Positions 8,268-20,120 of a DNA stretch of 64,000 nucleotides are shown here, in pieces. This stretch comes from Bradyrhizobium erythrophlei. Its GTDB lineage: Bacteria; Pseudomonadota; Alphaproteobacteria; Rhizobiales; Xanthobacteraceae. A program made the translations under genes and the position numbers. The stretch covers positions 7,406,001 to 7,470,000 of the forward strand of contig NZ_LT670817.1 in NCBI RefSeq assembly GCF_900129425.1, read 5' to 3'. Position 1 is the stretch's first letter, and each line of letters opens with the position of its first letter. Under the pieces are notes generated by a model. That model saw only the letters and a list, made by a program, of their open reading frames with translations, was not told where the DNA came from and searched no databases.

Positions 8268-8315
8268 TACTCGATCATCGCACTCGACGCGCGTTCAGCA
8301 CGCACACCAGAATCC

Positions 8316-8400
8316 GTCATGCCCGGCCTTGTGCCGGGCATCCACGTTTTGGCACCCAGGCAGGAAAGACGTGGATGGCCGGGACGAGCCCGGCCATGAC
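8316..8400. repeat. Palindromic element, GTCATGCCCGGCC family
   Basis: The outer arms GTCATGCCCGGCC and a GGCCGGGAC/GGCCATGAC counterpart pair across an inner CCACGT...ACGTGG hairpin. It lies between the convergent ecfG and sensor kinase genes and may help terminate both. It is a different family from the XhoI-centred elements. Confidence 0.7.
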
Positions 8401-8453
8401 GATTATTTTCAAATTGCCGGGCGAGTGTCTGAACACGGGCGATTGATTTTCAA

Positions 8454-10112
8454 CTACCGCGCCGGCTTCAGCGGCGCCGAGAATTGTTCGGTGCGGTCGC
8501 GCTCGCTCATGTCGATCACGGTCTCCATCGGCGCGGTCAGCTCGTAGACGTAGCTGACGTCGGTAAAATACCGCTTCGATACGCCGCCGAGCGCTTCCGG
8601 CGCGACGCGGTCGAGCAGGATGACGCCGAAATCGCTGTCCTCGCGGCGCGTCGCCGCACTGGTGTTGAATTCTTCCCAGCGAAAATGAAACGTGGTGTCG
8701 TTATCCTCGCCGTTCACTTCCCAATGCGCGACGATGTGGGGGTGCTTGCCGACCAGCGACAGCCCTTCGTCGGAATGCGACGCCAGTTCGAAGAACAGCA
8801 GCGACAGGCTTTGCGCGGCCCGCGCGCTGACGGCGATATCGGGACCGCTCACCGCGATGCGCTCGGCGTGCGGGATCGCGCGCGCCTCGAACAGCCCCTT
8901 CAGTTTCACCCCCTGCCACTGGCTTTCGCTGAGCAGCGAGACCACGTTCGACATGGCGTGGATGCGGCCGATCAGGAGTTCGCGGGCGACGTCGATGTCG
9001 GACCCGTGGCGCAGCGTGCGCGTCACGATCGACTGGATCACCGCGAGGATGTTCTTCACCCGGTGATTGAGTTCGTCGATGACAGCGGTCAGCCGGCGTT
9101 CGAAGCCGATCCGCACCTGGATTTCGCGGCTGAGCCGCAGATTATTGTAGGCGACATATCCGAACAGCCCGCAGACGATGCCGGTCAACGCCAGGCCAAT
9201 CGCGGCCACGACGGCGGCGGTCTGCTCGGCGCGCTTGGCGGCGTTGGTCTTGGCGTAATAGACGAGCGACCAGTCGCGGTCTCCGAACGTCACCGTCCGT
9301 GTCATCGACGGAGGGGGCCCTTCCGGCGACGCCGATCTCAAGGTGACGACACCCCGATGGTTGGCGATCAACTCGTCGTTGGGATTGCGGGGATCCTTCA
9401 GCACCACCGCGAACAGCGACAGGTCGTCATTGGTCAGCATCAGCGATGCCAGATCATAGGAAAATGTCACGAAGCCTGCCGGGGTGGTGTCGCCTTCCGG
9501 CTGCACGGGCGCGGCAAGAACCAGGCCGATCGGCCCGTCCGGACTCAGCAACGGAACCGGATCGGACGCCACCGGTTTTCCCTCGGCCATGGCGTGGTCC
9601 AGCATCGCCCCCAGGATCGGCTGCTGATCCAGCGAACGGCCCGCGAAAGCCATGGTCTCGGGATTGCGGGGCTCGACGTCCATCAACACATCGACCGGCT
9701 TGTCGAGGGACTTTGTATCCAGGGGATGATCGTCGAAGCTGCGGATTGTCGGATTGGGAAATCCCGCGCGGGCGAGCTCGGCACGCGCGGCATCCAGTTC
9801 GCTCGGCTTGATCCGCGCGATCCAGCTTGCGACCACGAAATCGGTCTTGAAGGCATAGATCGAGGCGCGCAGCGGCTGCAGCATATTGGCCTTGATCACG
9901 GAAGGCGTATGGAACAGGCCGGAGGCGACGCGCGCGAGCAGTTCGCGCTCGGTCAGCCGGTCCTGCACCAGGCTGGCGTGAACGTCGATCGCGCGCGCCA
10001 GCGCGATGCCGTCGACGGTGAGCTCCTGATCATGGACACGGTACGCCGCAAGACCGGAGAGCAGTACTCCGATGAGCGCGATAAAACCGATGATGAAACC
10101 CAGCCGAACCAC
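8454..10112 (-). CDS. CHASE-domain sensor kinase, HWE/HisKA_2 type, with degenerate ATPase half
   Basis: A GTG at 10112 gives about 552 residues. There are transmembrane helices at about 5-23 and 299-321, with an extracytoplasmic CHASE-like domain between them. The phosphoacceptor box is intact: ELNHRVKNILAVIQSIVTRT with H350. The ATP-binding region departs from the HWE norm. The N box, usually HELATNAxKYGALS, reads FELASHSDEGLSLVG, so the key Asn is missing. No GGPxV-like glycine motif is seen after the RWEE stretch. The gene sits beside phyR-nepR-ecfG, where PhyR-activating kinases are typically found. It may act as a phosphotransfer or regulatory partner, not an autonomous kinase. An upstream TTG (10229) is a weaker start. 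Confidence 0.8.
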   Translation of the reverse strand: MVRLGFIIGFIALIGVLLSGLAAYRVHDQELTVDGIALARAIDVHASLVQDRLTERELLARVASGLFHTPSVIKANMLQPLRASIYAFKTDFVVASWIARIKPSELDAARAELARAGFPNPTIRSFDDHPLDTKSLDKPVDVLMDVEPRNPETMAFAGRSLDQQPILGAMLDHAMAEGKPVASDPVPLLSPDGPIGLVLAAPVQPEGDTTPAGFVTFSYDLASLMLTNDDLSLFAVVLKDPRNPNDELIANHRGVVTLRSASPEGPPPSMTRTVTFGDRDWSLVYYAKTNAAKRAEQTAAVVAAIGLALTGIVCGLFGYVAYNNLRLSREIQVRIGFERRLTAVIDELNHRVKNILAVIQSIVTRTLRHGSDIDVARELLIGRIHAMSNVVSLLSESQWQGVKLKGLFEARAIPHAERIAVSGPDIAVSARAAQSLSLLFFELASHSDEGLSLVGKHPHIVAHWEVNGEDNDTTFHFRWEEFNTSAATRREDSDFGVILLDRVAPEALGGVSKRYFTDVSYVYELTAPMETVIDMSERDRTEQFSAPLKPAR

Positions 10113-10405
10113 TCGCTTACTCGAAAATGAGGAGTTGGCGAACAAACAAACGAAGCATCGGAGGCCCGCCGCAGCGGCAACGAATCGAAACAGTATGATG
10201 ACCAACCGTCTGACATATTGGAGGAGCAAGCATCAGTACGCAACTGCGGTTGGCGACGAGGATGAACAGGGTTTGGCTACAAGTGTTGTTCTGGCAAAGG
10301 CAGAGGGTGTTAATCACAGCCGATCGACTTTGTTCCACCCAGGGCCAAAGTTTCTGGAAGTGCTCACGCCCGCCGCGCTGCCCGCCACAAGTGTTAACGA
10401 ATCCG

Positions 10406-11044
10406 TCAGCCGGCCTTGGCGCGCGCCGGCGGGCTGAGACCACCCTTGGCCTCGATAAAGCCGATAATGCGGTCGAGGCCTTCGCTTTTCCGCAGGTTGG
10501 TCATGACGAACGGCCGCTCGCCGCGCATCCGTCGCGCGTCGGTGTCCATTTTTTCCAGCGAGGCGCCGACATGCGGTGCGAGGTCGATCTTGTTGATGAC
10601 GAGAAGGTCGGACCTAGTGATGCCGGGGCCGCCCTTGGAGGGGATCTTGTCGCCGGCCGCGACGTCGATCACGTAAATCGTCAGGTCGGCCAGTTCGGGC
10701 GAGAAGGTGGCGGCGAGATTGTCGCCGCCGGATTCGATCAGCACCAGATCGAGATCCGGAAATTTCGCGCGCATGTCGGCGACCGCGGCGAGATTCATCG
10801 AGGCGTCCTCGCGGATCGCGGTGTGCGGGCAGCCGCCGGTCTCGACGCCGGCGATGCGGTCCGGCGTCAGCGACCCCGAGCGCACCAGGAATTCGGCATC
10901 CCACTTGGTATAGATGTCGTTGGTGATCGCGGCGATGTCGTAGCGCTCCCGCATCGCCTTGCAGAGCAGGTCCATCAGCGCGGTCTTTCCCGATCCGACG
11001 GGACCGCCGATGCCGATGCGAAGCGGACCGTGTGTGTTGGACAT
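10406..11044 (-). CDS. ureG: Urease accessory GTPase UreG
   Basis: The 212-residue G3E GTPase has its P-loop GPVGSGKT at residues 14-21, the CPH nickel-binding motif in [15 protein letters not shown], and the NKID guanine-specificity motif. UreG hydrolyses GTP to deliver nickel to apo-urease with UreF, UreD and UreE. The start at 11044 is the first Met at the conserved end; upstream in-frame codons lie within a palindromic repeat. It is the last gene of the urt-ure locus, separated from ureF by that repeat. Confidence 0.97.
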   Translation of the reverse strand: MSNTHGPLRIGIGGPVGSGKTALMDLLCKAMRERYDIAAITNDIYTKWDAEFLVRSGSLTPDRIAGVETGGCPHTAIREDASMNLAAVADMRAKFPDLDLVLIESGGDNLAATFSPELADLTIYVIDVAAGDKIPSKGGPGITRSDLLVINKIDLAPHVGASLEKMDTDARRMRGERPFVMTNLRKSEGLDRIIGFIEAKGGLSPPARAKAG

Positions 11045-11065
11045 GTCAACGGTTCTTTCTATTTT

Positions 11066-11183
11066 GTCGTCCCTGCGAAAGCAAGGACCCATATCCACCG
11101 GCGGATCTGATGAGCGAGGGTCTCTGCCACCGCGCCAAACCGATAAGGCACGGCGTATGGGTCCCCGCTTTCGCGGGGACGAC
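11066..11183. repeat. Palindromic element between ureF and ureG
   Basis: GTCGTCCCTGCGAAAGCAAG and its near-complement CCGCTTTCGCGGGGACGAC bound a roughly 118-bp element with additional inner pairing around ATGGGTCC. It fills the ureF-ureG gap, so an ure transcript would carry a large hairpin here, which could reduce or stabilise the distal message. Confidence 0.75.
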
Positions 11184-11206
11184 CAAATAAATAATGCGCA
11201 GCGCCA

Positions 11207-11896
11207 TCATGACCGAAACAATCTCGTGTACTGCGTCTCGTGCCGCATACCCGCGAGATCGGCGCGGAAGGTGGCGCTGCCGAGATCGTCGAGCGAGGCC
11301 TCCAGCGCCCGTTTCGCGGTGGCGACCACGACCGGCTCCAGCAAAGCGAGCACGCGCTGGCTGTCGGTCTGCCCGAGCGGCACCAGCCGCGCGCCGGCGG
11401 AGATCCAGTTCGACGCCAGCGCGTGAAAGAATGCGTGCATCGTCGGCGCCAGCGGGATCGCATGCGCGGCGCTGACGACGCCGACCGCGACCGGATAGAC
11501 GATGGCACCGTCGCAACGCGCGATCATCGGCTCGAGGCCATCGCAATTCCACGCCGCGCGCGCGATGTCGATGAAGGCGCGGCCCTGCGCCGAGGTTTCC
11601 AGCTGACGCTCGCGCGAGGGCACGAAGGCGGCCGCAAGCTCAGCGACGTCCCGCAGTCCCGCCGCATCGTCGGACGACGCGGCCCGGTGCGCGTGCGCCA
11701 GAAACACCCCGTCGCAAAATCCCGTTCCATCGGCGAGCATCGATGCCAGCCAGTCACGCAACGAGGCGGCATCGCCGATGTCGCCGGCTTCCACCGCCCA
11801 TTCGATGCCGCTGGAATAGGAGAACGCACCGACCGGAAAAGCCGGCGACAGCCAGGTCATCAGCCGGTACAGCGCCGCCGCCTCGCTCGCGTTCAT
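11207..11896 (-). CDS. ureF: Urease accessory protein UreF
   Basis: The 229-residue all-helical protein shows the family opening [20 protein letters not shown] and the following [11 protein letters not shown]. UreF acts with UreD as a checkpoint that brings UreG-GTP-Ni to urease. The ATG at 11896 is chosen because conservation begins right after it; a GTG at 11947 is an alternative that would narrow the gap to ureE. Upstream in-frame sequence is antisense-like to the histidine tail of ureE and is not plausible protein. Confidence 0.92.
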   Translation of the reverse strand: MNASEAAALYRLMTWLSPAFPVGAFSYSSGIEWAVEAGDIGDAASLRDWLASMLADGTGFCDGVFLAHAHRAASSDDAAGLRDVAELAAAFVPSRERQLETSAQGRAFIDIARAAWNCDGLEPMIARCDGAIVYPVAVGVVSAAHAIPLAPTMHAFFHALASNWISAGARLVPLGQTDSQRVLALLEPVVVATAKRALEASLDDLGSATFRADLAGMRHETQYTRLFRS

Positions 11897-11978
11897 GGCG
11901 CTTCGATCAAGGGTCGGCAGTACCGGATCCTGGCTTTTAGCGTCCACCGCGAGGCGCCGCCGCGGCCGGGGCGGCGGC

Positions 11979-12569
11979 TTACTTGTGGTCATGAGCATGG
12001 GAATGGCCGTGATCATGGTCATGCCGGTGGTCGTGATCGCAATGCCCGTCATGGTGATGGTGCTCGCCATGATCATGCGATGAATGACCGTGCGCGGCGT
12101 GGTCGTGGGGATCGTTGTCCGGCGCGTGCGCATGACCGCCGCCGGCATAGGCGCCGCCTTCCGGATCGAACGGCGCTTCGATCTCGATCACGCGGGCGCC
12201 CAGCCCCCTGACCATCACCTCGATCACGTGATCGCGCCGGATCCGCAGGGCTTTTGCCATGATCTGGGTCGGCAGATGCCGGTTGCCGAGATGCCAGGCC
12301 ACCCGGATCAGATGGTGCGGGTCGGCGCCCCTGATCTCGATCAGCGACTCGGGTGCGGCGACCACCTCGATCAGCCTGTTATCCTCGAGCACCAACGCGT
12401 CGCCGCCGCGCAGCGCGACCGCGTTTTCGAGGTCGAGCAGAAATTCGAGCCCGCGCGTGCCGGTCATCGCCATCCGCCGCCGGTGACGATCGTCGAAATC
12501 GAGCACCACGGTATCGGCGGCTGGCTCGCTCCAGCGATACTGCGCGTGGACTTTTGTGGCGCGGATCAT
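11979..12569 (-). CDS. ureE: Urease nickel metallochaperone UreE with long His tail
   Basis: The 196-residue protein has the UreE N-terminal peptide-binding domain and the metal-binding domain ([30 protein letters not shown]). The C-terminal 51 residues contain 22 histidines plus Asp, Gly and one Cys, a long nickel-sequestering tail. The tail explains tolerance to fluctuating nickel and donation to UreG. The gene is 10 bases downstream of the first of two small ABM-fold genes. Confidence 0.95.
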   Translation of the reverse strand: MIRATKVHAQYRWSEPAADTVVLDFDDRHRRRMAMTGTRGLEFLLDLENAVALRGGDALVLEDNRLIEVVAAPESLIEIRGADPHHLIRVAWHLGNRHLPTQIMAKALRIRRDHVIEVMVRGLGARVIEIEAPFDPEGGAYAGGGHAHAPDNDPHDHAAHGHSSHDHGEHHHHDGHCDHDHRHDHDHGHSHAHDHK

Positions 12570-12579
12570 GCCGACATGC

Positions 12580-12879
12580 TCACAGCTTCTCGACCTTGCC
12601 GTCGCTGATGATCTCGATCACGGTCGGCGATACTTTCAGCGGCGCTGAATATTCGCGCCAGACTTTCATGTGCGGCGCCCGGCCGTGCGCATTGAGATCC
12701 TCGCGGGTTTCCCAGCGCTCCACCACCACGAACAGATTGGGGTCGTTGATGCTGGTATGGCTGTCATAGGAAAGGCAGCCTTTTTCCTTTCGGGTGGCGG
12801 CGATGCATTCCTGCGCGCCCTTGATGAAAGCGTCCCGCGATTCCGGTTTTACCTGGCTGGTGGCGACGACATAAATCAT
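12580..12879 (-). CDS. ABM-fold (antibiotic biosynthesis monooxygenase-like) protein, copy 2
   Basis: The 99-residue product has the dimeric ferredoxin-like ABM fold: [14 protein letters not shown] strand, [20 protein letters not shown] helix, and the [17 protein letters not shown] segment typical of the family. Family members include quinol monooxygenases, LsrG and haem-degrading enzymes, so the chemistry cannot be assigned. Its ribosome site is GGGAGAA. The paralogue immediately upstream shares most of the first half. Both lie between ureC and ureE, in the same direction and with short gaps, hence probably in the urease transcript. Confidence 0.8.
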   Translation of the reverse strand: MIYVVATSQVKPESRDAFIKGAQECIAATRKEKGCLSYDSHTSINDPNLFVVVERWETREDLNAHGRAPHMKVWREYSAPLKVSPTVIEIISDGKVEKL

Positions 12880-12905
12880 GACATTTTCTCCCGGTTCTTT
12901 TTTGA

Positions 12906-13205
12906 TCAGCGGACGTCGACTTTGGCCGGCGTAATGATCTCGATCTTCGGCGGCGCGGTCAGGCAGTTTGCGGCGACGCGGCCGAACGCCTTCATGTGAT
13001 CGGCGGCGCGGTGCGGCACCAGCGCCTCGGCGCTTTCCCACTGCTCGACGAACACCATTTTGGCCGGATCGGTGACGCTTTCATGCATGTCATAGGCGAT
13101 ATTGCCGGGCTCCTTGCGGGTTGCCTCGATGCAGGCGGTGGCGGCCGCAATGAATTCGGCGCGCGTTTCAGGCTTCACGGTCAGTGTGGCGACGACGTAG
13201 ATCAC
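12906..13205 (-). CDS. ABM-fold (antibiotic biosynthesis monooxygenase-like) protein, copy 1
   Basis: The 99-residue product aligns without gaps to the neighbouring copy over the N-terminal two thirds (MIYVVATLTVKPETRAEFI; EATRKEPGNIAYDMHESVTD; VFVEQWESAEAL). It starts at a GTG with a clear GGGAGG ribosome site. The FVEQWES strand and HMK element are typical of ABM monooxygenase-like dimers. It may oxidise a quinol or carbonyl compound, or it may be non-catalytic. A tandem duplication produced the pair; equal length suggests both are under selection. Confidence 0.8.
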   Translation of the reverse strand: MIYVVATLTVKPETRAEFIAAATACIEATRKEPGNIAYDMHESVTDPAKMVFVEQWESAEALVPHRAADHMKAFGRVAANCLTAPPKIEIITPAKVDVR

Positions 13206-13260
13206 GAAAATCCTCCCGGTCTTTTTTGGCTTGAAGCGCCGGGGGCGACCTTAGCGCAGA

Positions 13261-13306
13261 AGCGCGACCAGACGCAAAACCGGTACCCGCTTTTGCTGAT
13301 CGCGCT
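13261..13306. repeat. Imperfect palindrome abutting the ureC stop
   Basis: The 46-bp sequence begins AGCGCGAcca and ends gaTCGCGCT, with inner GCAAAA/TTTTGC pairing. It resembles a short repeat common in Bradyrhizobium and ends one base before the ureC stop codon. It could serve as an mRNA 3' stabiliser for ureC. Confidence 0.5.
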
Positions 13307-15022
<1,716 letters not shown>

Positions 15023-15086
15023 CGGGCTCCATCGGCGGAAGGAAGATCGAAAGGCGCGCCAACCAAATTAGAAACGAACGGAGCGC

Positions 15087-15626
15087 TCACAGCGTGCTCC
15101 TTGCCAGCTTGACGGTTTCCTCGAAGGTCCGATCGAGCATCGCATTGACGCCGAAGCATCCCGCAACGACTTTCTCGGCGAAAGCGACGTAATCGCAGAG
15201 ATCATCGCGCTCGTCCTGCGTGGGCCGGGGCAGGATCCGCGCGCGAATGTTGCTGATCTTGTCGGCGATCTTGATCAGTTTGGCGCCGGGCGATTTGTGC
15301 GGGGCATCGGCGATCTGCCTCTGCCGGCGCTGGCCCTTCGGCAGGGTCATATCGTCGGTCACCTCGACCACTAGTGCTGCGACACGTTGCCCGAATTTTT
15401 CAGCCAGTTCCTGCTGCGTGGTTGGCGTGTCCTCGATGGTGTCATGCAGCCAGCCGGCGGCGACGAGTTCGGCATCCGCGCCTTCGGTCGCTATCGCCAG
15501 CAAGTTCGCGACCTCGGCGAGGTGGTTGATATAAGGCTCGTTGCCGCGTCCCTTCCGCTGCATGCCGCTGTGACGGCGCGCCGCGAGATCGGCAGCTTCG
15601 GAAACCAGACGCAAGCCCGTGAGCAT
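15087..15626 (-). CDS. MESH1-like HD hydrolase embedded in the urease operon
   Basis: The 179-residue single-domain protein matches the hydrolase domain of SpoT/MESH1. Metal ligands are H35, H61-D62 (GWLHDTIED) and D122 (KIADKISNIRARI), with catalytic E65-D66. Length and numbering agree with human MESH1 as I remember it. MESH1 enzymes remove the 3'-diphosphate of (p)ppGpp and, in animals, also dephosphorylate NADPH. No synthetase or TGS/ACT domain is present. It begins 4 bases after the ureB stop and precedes ureC by 64 bases, so it is very probably cotranscribed with urease. Substrate is inferred. Confidence 0.85.
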   Translation of the reverse strand: MLTGLRLVSEAADLAARRHSGMQRKGRGNEPYINHLAEVANLLAIATEGADAELVAAGWLHDTIEDTPTTQQELAEKFGQRVAALVVEVTDDMTLPKGQRRQRQIADAPHKSPGAKLIKIADKISNIRARILPRPTQDERDDLCDYVAFAEKVVAGCFGVNAMLDRTFEETVKLARSTL

Positions 15627-15630
15627 GACT

Positions 15631-15936
15631 TCACAGCTTCCCCATCACGTCACCACGAAAACCGTAGACGACACGCTTGCCGGCGAGCGCGACCAGCTGC
15701 ACGTCGCGGGTCTGTCCGGGCTCGAACCGCACCGCGGTGCCGGCGGCGATATCGAGCCGCATGCCGCGGGTTTTCTTCCGGTCGAACTTCAGCGCCGGGT
15801 TGGTTTCAAAGAAATGGTAATGCGAGCCGACCTGGATCGGACGGTCGCCTGAATTGGCCACGGTCAGCGTCACGGTCTTGCGGCCGGCGTTGAGCTCGAT
15901 CTCGCCGTCCTGGATGAATAGTTCGCCGGGGATCAT
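15631..15936 (-). CDS. ureB: Urease beta subunit UreB
   Basis: The 101-residue protein begins [19 protein letters not shown] and contains the diagnostic [14 protein letters not shown] and [17 protein letters not shown] segments. It is a structural subunit of the alpha3beta3gamma3 urease. It is encoded separately from ureA, as in most proteobacteria. A palindromic element of about 93 bp separates it from ureA. Confidence 0.97.
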   Translation of the reverse strand: MIPGELFIQDGEIELNAGRKTVTLTVANSGDRPIQVGSHYHFFETNPALKFDRKKTRGMRLDIAAGTAVRFEPGQTRDVQLVALAGKRVVYGFRGDVMGKL

Positions 15937-15948
15937 GTTTCCTCCTCC

Positions 15949-16041
15949 GTCATTCCGGGGCGCGTGTTGGCGCGAACCCGGAATTTCGCGCTGATTACCT
16001 CTGGATTCCGGGTCCGGCGCTCCGCGCCGTCCCGGAATGAC
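15949..16041. repeat. Palindromic element between ureA and ureB
   Basis: Outer arms GTCATTCCGGGGCGCG and CCCGGAATGAC pair, with inner hairpins GTTGGCGCGAAC and CGGCGCTCCGCGCCG. It is of the same family as 351-572 and 53622-53701 but has a diverged centre lacking the CTCGAG core. It lies inside the urease operon. Confidence 0.75.
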
Positions 16042-16051
16042 AGCATAAACC

Positions 16052-16354
16052 TCATCGGATCGGCTCGTGCACGGTGACGAGTTTTGTCCCGTCCGGGAAC
16101 GTCGCTTCGACCTGGATGTCGTGGATCATTTCGGCGATGCCATCCATGCACTGCGCGCGGCTGATGACCTGCGCGCCTGATTGCATCAGCTCGGCCACGG
16201 TGCGGCCGTCGCGCGCGCCCTCGACGATGAAATCGGAAATGATCGCGACGGCTTCCGGATGGTTGAGCTTGACGCCGCGCTCGAGCCGCCGCCGCGCCAC
16301 CATCGCCGCCATTGAAATCAGAAGCTTGTCCTTTTCGCGGGGAGTAAGATTCAT
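16052..16354 (-). CDS. ureA: Urease gamma subunit UreA
   Basis: The 100-residue protein begins [20 protein letters not shown] and includes [22 protein letters not shown] and the C-terminal [19 protein letters not shown], all hallmarks of the gamma subunit. The start is fixed by conservation and length; upstream in-frame sequence runs back into ureD in another frame. It is 26 bases downstream of ureD. Confidence 0.97.
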   Translation of the reverse strand: MNLTPREKDKLLISMAAMVARRRLERGVKLNHPEAVAIISDFIVEGARDGRTVAELMQSGAQVISRAQCMDGIAEMIHDIQVEATFPDGTKLVTVHEPIR

Positions 16355-16380
16355 GCGGGCACTCTGAGCATTTGAACGAC

Positions 16381-17217
16381 CTAATTGAGCCACAGCCGCG
16401 GCAGCGCTGCAGCAGAGGCGCGGCCGAGCACCGCCATCATGTCGGCGCGAAGCCGGGCCGCATCTTGTGCACAGAAGCGGGCCATTGCAAACCCATTCCA
16501 GGCGGACACGCCGACTTCGCCGCCGAACCTTTCGGAGAGCTCGCGAATCCGCTCCACCAGCGCCGCATCGCCCGGCACGATCAACGCGGTGCCGACGGCC
16601 ACGCCGCCTTTTGCGATCGCGGGCCGCCCAAGCTTCTCGCCTATATCGCCGTCGAGCCGAACGGTTTCGGCGAACACCAGCCTGCCGCCGCGCCGGAGCC
16701 GCCAGCGGTCGACGAATTCGCCCTGCCGCATGCGTTCGCCCATCGCCGCGCGGCCGAACACCACGATTTCGCAAAGCAGGAGCGAAGCGCCTTCGGCGAG
16801 GTCGATATCGATCCGGCGCGACACCCGCGCCCGGTCGAACAGAATGGTCTCCTGCGGCAGCCAGCTCAGGTGCGCGCCGTCGGCGGCCTTCAAGGCGATG
16901 TTGAGTTGCGCGGCCGGGCCCTGGGCCCGGTAGACTTTTTCCGCCGCCGCCGTCGTTACCGTCAGGCGCGATTCTTCGCCGGCCGCGATATCGATGTCGA
17001 AGCGGTCGCCGCCGGCGACGCCACCGGCGGTATTGACGAAAACCGCCGAAAGGCCCTCCGCCTCCGGCGAAGGGAAGCGGACGCGCAATGAGCCGGATTC
17101 ATGCAGATGGCGGCGGCGGGTGAGGCCGTCGACATGCTGCACGTCGAACGTCACCGTGCCTCGGGCACGGTTGGCCGCAAAGATCGCCGCAGCCGCGCGC
17201 GTGGTATCGGTCCGCAT
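16381..17217 (-). CDS. ureD: Urease accessory protein UreD
   Basis: The 278-residue protein contains the UreD landmarks [19 protein letters not shown], the [11 protein letters not shown] strand, [11 protein letters not shown] and [12 protein letters not shown]. UreD is the scaffold that binds apo-urease and conducts nickel from the UreFG complex. The ATG at 17217 gives the usual family length; it lies 61 bases downstream of urtE. The link to urtE supports one urea uptake and hydrolysis transcription unit. Confidence 0.95.
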   Translation of the reverse strand: MRTDTTRAAAAIFAANRARGTVTFDVQHVDGLTRRRHLHESGSLRVRFPSPEAEGLSAVFVNTAGGVAGGDRFDIDIAAGEESRLTVTTAAAEKVYRAQGPAAQLNIALKAADGAHLSWLPQETILFDRARVSRRIDIDLAEGASLLLCEIVVFGRAAMGERMRQGEFVDRWRLRRGGRLVFAETVRLDGDIGEKLGRPAIAKGGVAVGTALIVPGDAALVERIRELSERFGGEVGVSAWNGFAMARFCAQDAARLRADMMAVLGRASAAALPRLWLN

Positions 17218-17278
17218 CCGCCCCGCACTCTCTCCCCCGGAAGGGTGCGCGACCTCCGCGGTCGCGCCACAAACCCTG

Positions 17279-17974
17279 TTATAGCGCCATCTCGCGGCTG
17301 ATCTCGCCGGGATCGAGGTGAGCGCGATCGCAGGCGTATTTGACCGCGCCCCGGTCCATGACCACGAAATTGTCGCCGAGCTCGCAGGCAAAGTCGAGAT
17401 ATTGTTCGACCAGGACGATGGCGATGTTGCCGAGGCTGCGCAGATAGGAGATCGCGCGCGCGATGTCCTTGATGATCGACGGCTGGATGCCCTCGGTAGG
17501 CTCGTCGAGCAGCAGCAGCTTGGGCCGCATCACCAGCGCGCGTCCGATCGCGAGCTGCTGCTGCTGGCCGCCGGAGAGATCGCCGCCGCGGCGTCCCAGC
17601 ATCGACAGCAGCACCGGAAACAGCGAGAACACGTCATCCGGAATATTGCGGTCCTCGCGCTTCAACGGTCCAAAGCCGGTCTTGAGATTTTCCTCCACCG
17701 TGAGCAGCGGAAAGATCTCGCGGCCCTGCGGCACGAAGCCGATGCCGCGCCGCGCCCGCTCATAGGGCTTCAGCCCCGAGATGTCGGCGCCATCGAAGGT
17801 GATGGAGCCGCCGGCGATCGGGTACTGGCCGACCATCGCGCGCAACAGGCTGGTCTTGCCGACGCCATTGCGGCCTAGCACGCACATCACCTTGCCCGGC
17901 TCGGCCGAGATCGAGACGCCGCGCAGCGCCTGCGCCGCGCCGTAATAGAGGTTGATGTCTTTGACCTTGAGCAT
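17279..17974 (-). CDS. urtE: Urea ABC transporter ATPase UrtE
   Basis: The 231-residue ATPase is LivF-like: Walker A GRNGVGKT, signature LSGGQQQQLAIGRAL, Walker B LLLLDEPTEGIQPSI (the EGIQPS version is typical of UrtE), and the H-loop equivalent VLVEQYLDFA. It energises high-affinity urea import with UrtD. Its position directly before ureD and after urtD supports the assignment over a branched-chain amino-acid system. Confidence 0.95.
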   Translation of the reverse strand: MLKVKDINLYYGAAQALRGVSISAEPGKVMCVLGRNGVGKTSLLRAMVGQYPIAGGSITFDGADISGLKPYERARRGIGFVPQGREIFPLLTVEENLKTGFGPLKREDRNIPDDVFSLFPVLLSMLGRRGGDLSGGQQQQLAIGRALVMRPKLLLLDEPTEGIQPSIIKDIARAISYLRSLGNIAIVLVEQYLDFACELGDNFVVMDRGAVKYACDRAHLDPGEISREMAL

Positions 17975-17991
17975 GTGGTGCGTCCCTCAGA

Positions 17992-18067
17992 GGGCGAGTG
18001 GCGAATGGCGAATAGCGAATGGTTAAACAGCAATTTCCATTCGCCATTCGCTACTCGCCATTCGCCC
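17992..18067. repeat. Long imperfect hairpin between urtD and urtE
   Basis: The left arm GGCGAGTGGCGAATGGCGAA (starting at 17993) is mirrored by a right arm built from CCATTCGCCATTCGCTACTC, giving about 30 bp per side around a short loop. The arms are themselves made of repeated GGCGAAT-like units. It occupies most of the 94-base urtD-urtE gap. Confidence 0.75.
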
Positions 18068-18068
18068 C

Positions 18069-18826
<758 letters not shown>

Positions 18827-18830
<4 letters not shown>

Positions 18831-20005
18831 GCGCTCACTCCGCCGGATTCCGGTTCGCTGATGCCGTCTTCGCGCGCCGCACTCTCCGCATTGGCCGACA
18901 GGCGTTGCGCCTTCCACGGCTCATACCAGGCATTGAAGGTGCCGATGATTCCCTTCGGCAGCAGCAGCGTCACCAGGATGAACAGCGCACCCAGCATGAA
19001 CAGCCAGTACGGCGCCAGCGGGCCGGAGGTGAATACGGTTTTCGCGTAGTTGACCACGATGGCGCCGAGCGCCGCGCCGATCAGCGTGCCGCGGCCGCCG
19101 ACCGCGACCCAGATCACCGCTTCGATCGAGTTTGCCGGCGCGAATTCGCCGGGATTGATAATGCCGACCTGCGGCACATAGAGCGCGCCGGCGACACCGG
19201 CCATGCAAGCCGACAGCGTGAACACGAACAGCTTGTAGGATTCGACGCGGTAGCCGAGAAACCGGGTGCGGGATTCCGCGTCGCGGATCGCGATCAGCAC
19301 CTTGCCGAGCTTCGATGTCACCACCGCCCGGCAGATCAGGAATCCCACGATCAGCGCCAGACAACTCAGCGCGAACAGTGCCGCGCGAGTGCCATCGGCC
19401 TGGACGTTGAAGCCCAGAATATCCTTGAAATCGGTGAGGCCGTTGTTGCCGCCGAAGCCGAAATCGTTGCGGAAGAACGCCAGCAGCAACGCATAGGTCA
19501 TCGCCTGCGTGATGATCGAGAGATAGACGCCGGTGACGCGGGAGCGGAACGCCAGCCAGCCGAAGCAGAAGGCGAGCAAACCCGGAACCAGCAGAACCAT
19601 CAGGGCGGCGAACCAGAACATGTCGAAGCCATGCCAGTACCACGGCAGCTTCGGATAATTCAGGAACACCATGAAGTCCGGCAACACCGGATTGCCGTAG
19701 ACGCCGCGGCTGCCGATCTGGCGCATCAGGTACATTCCCATCGCATAGCCGCCGAGCGCGAAGAACGCGCCATGGCCGAGCGAGAGAATGCCGCAATAGC
19801 CCCAGATCAAATCGATCGCGAGCGCGAGAACGGCGTAGCAGACGTATTTTCCGAATAGCGCCACCAGATAGGTCGGCACCTGAAAGAACGAGCCGGCCGG
19901 CAGCAGCAAATTCGACAGCGGGATCAGAACGCCGAACGCGGCGACCACGATCAGGAACACGGTGGCGCTGCGATCCAGCGAGCGCGTGAGCACGTGCGGC
20001 ATCAT
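18827..20005 (-). CDS. urtC: Urea ABC transporter permease UrtC
   Basis: About 392 residues with some ten hydrophobic helices in the LivM pattern, including GYCGILSLGHGAFFALGGYAMG and GVYLSIITQAMTYALLLAFF. The long loop with GNPVLPDFMVFLNYPKLPWYW is typical of UrtC. The ATG at 20005 is preferred because GGGAG lies 10 bases upstream; the GTG at 20014 almost touches it. The stop overlaps urtD. Confidence 0.93.
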
Positions 20006-20120
20006 TGGCGACACGCTCCCGCCGACGCCCGCGGAGAGACCCCCACCGCGGCCCTCCCCCGCAAGCGGGAGAGGGAGTCGAGCTGCGATGCGGCGCGAGT
20101 TCTGCTTACAAAAATCGGCG

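Noticed and set aside
8484..10130. A 548-codon plus-strand frame opposite the sensor kinase
   Set aside because: It mirrors the kinase codon pattern and has no motif or ribosome site; the minus strand encodes clear CHASE and HisKA_2 features.
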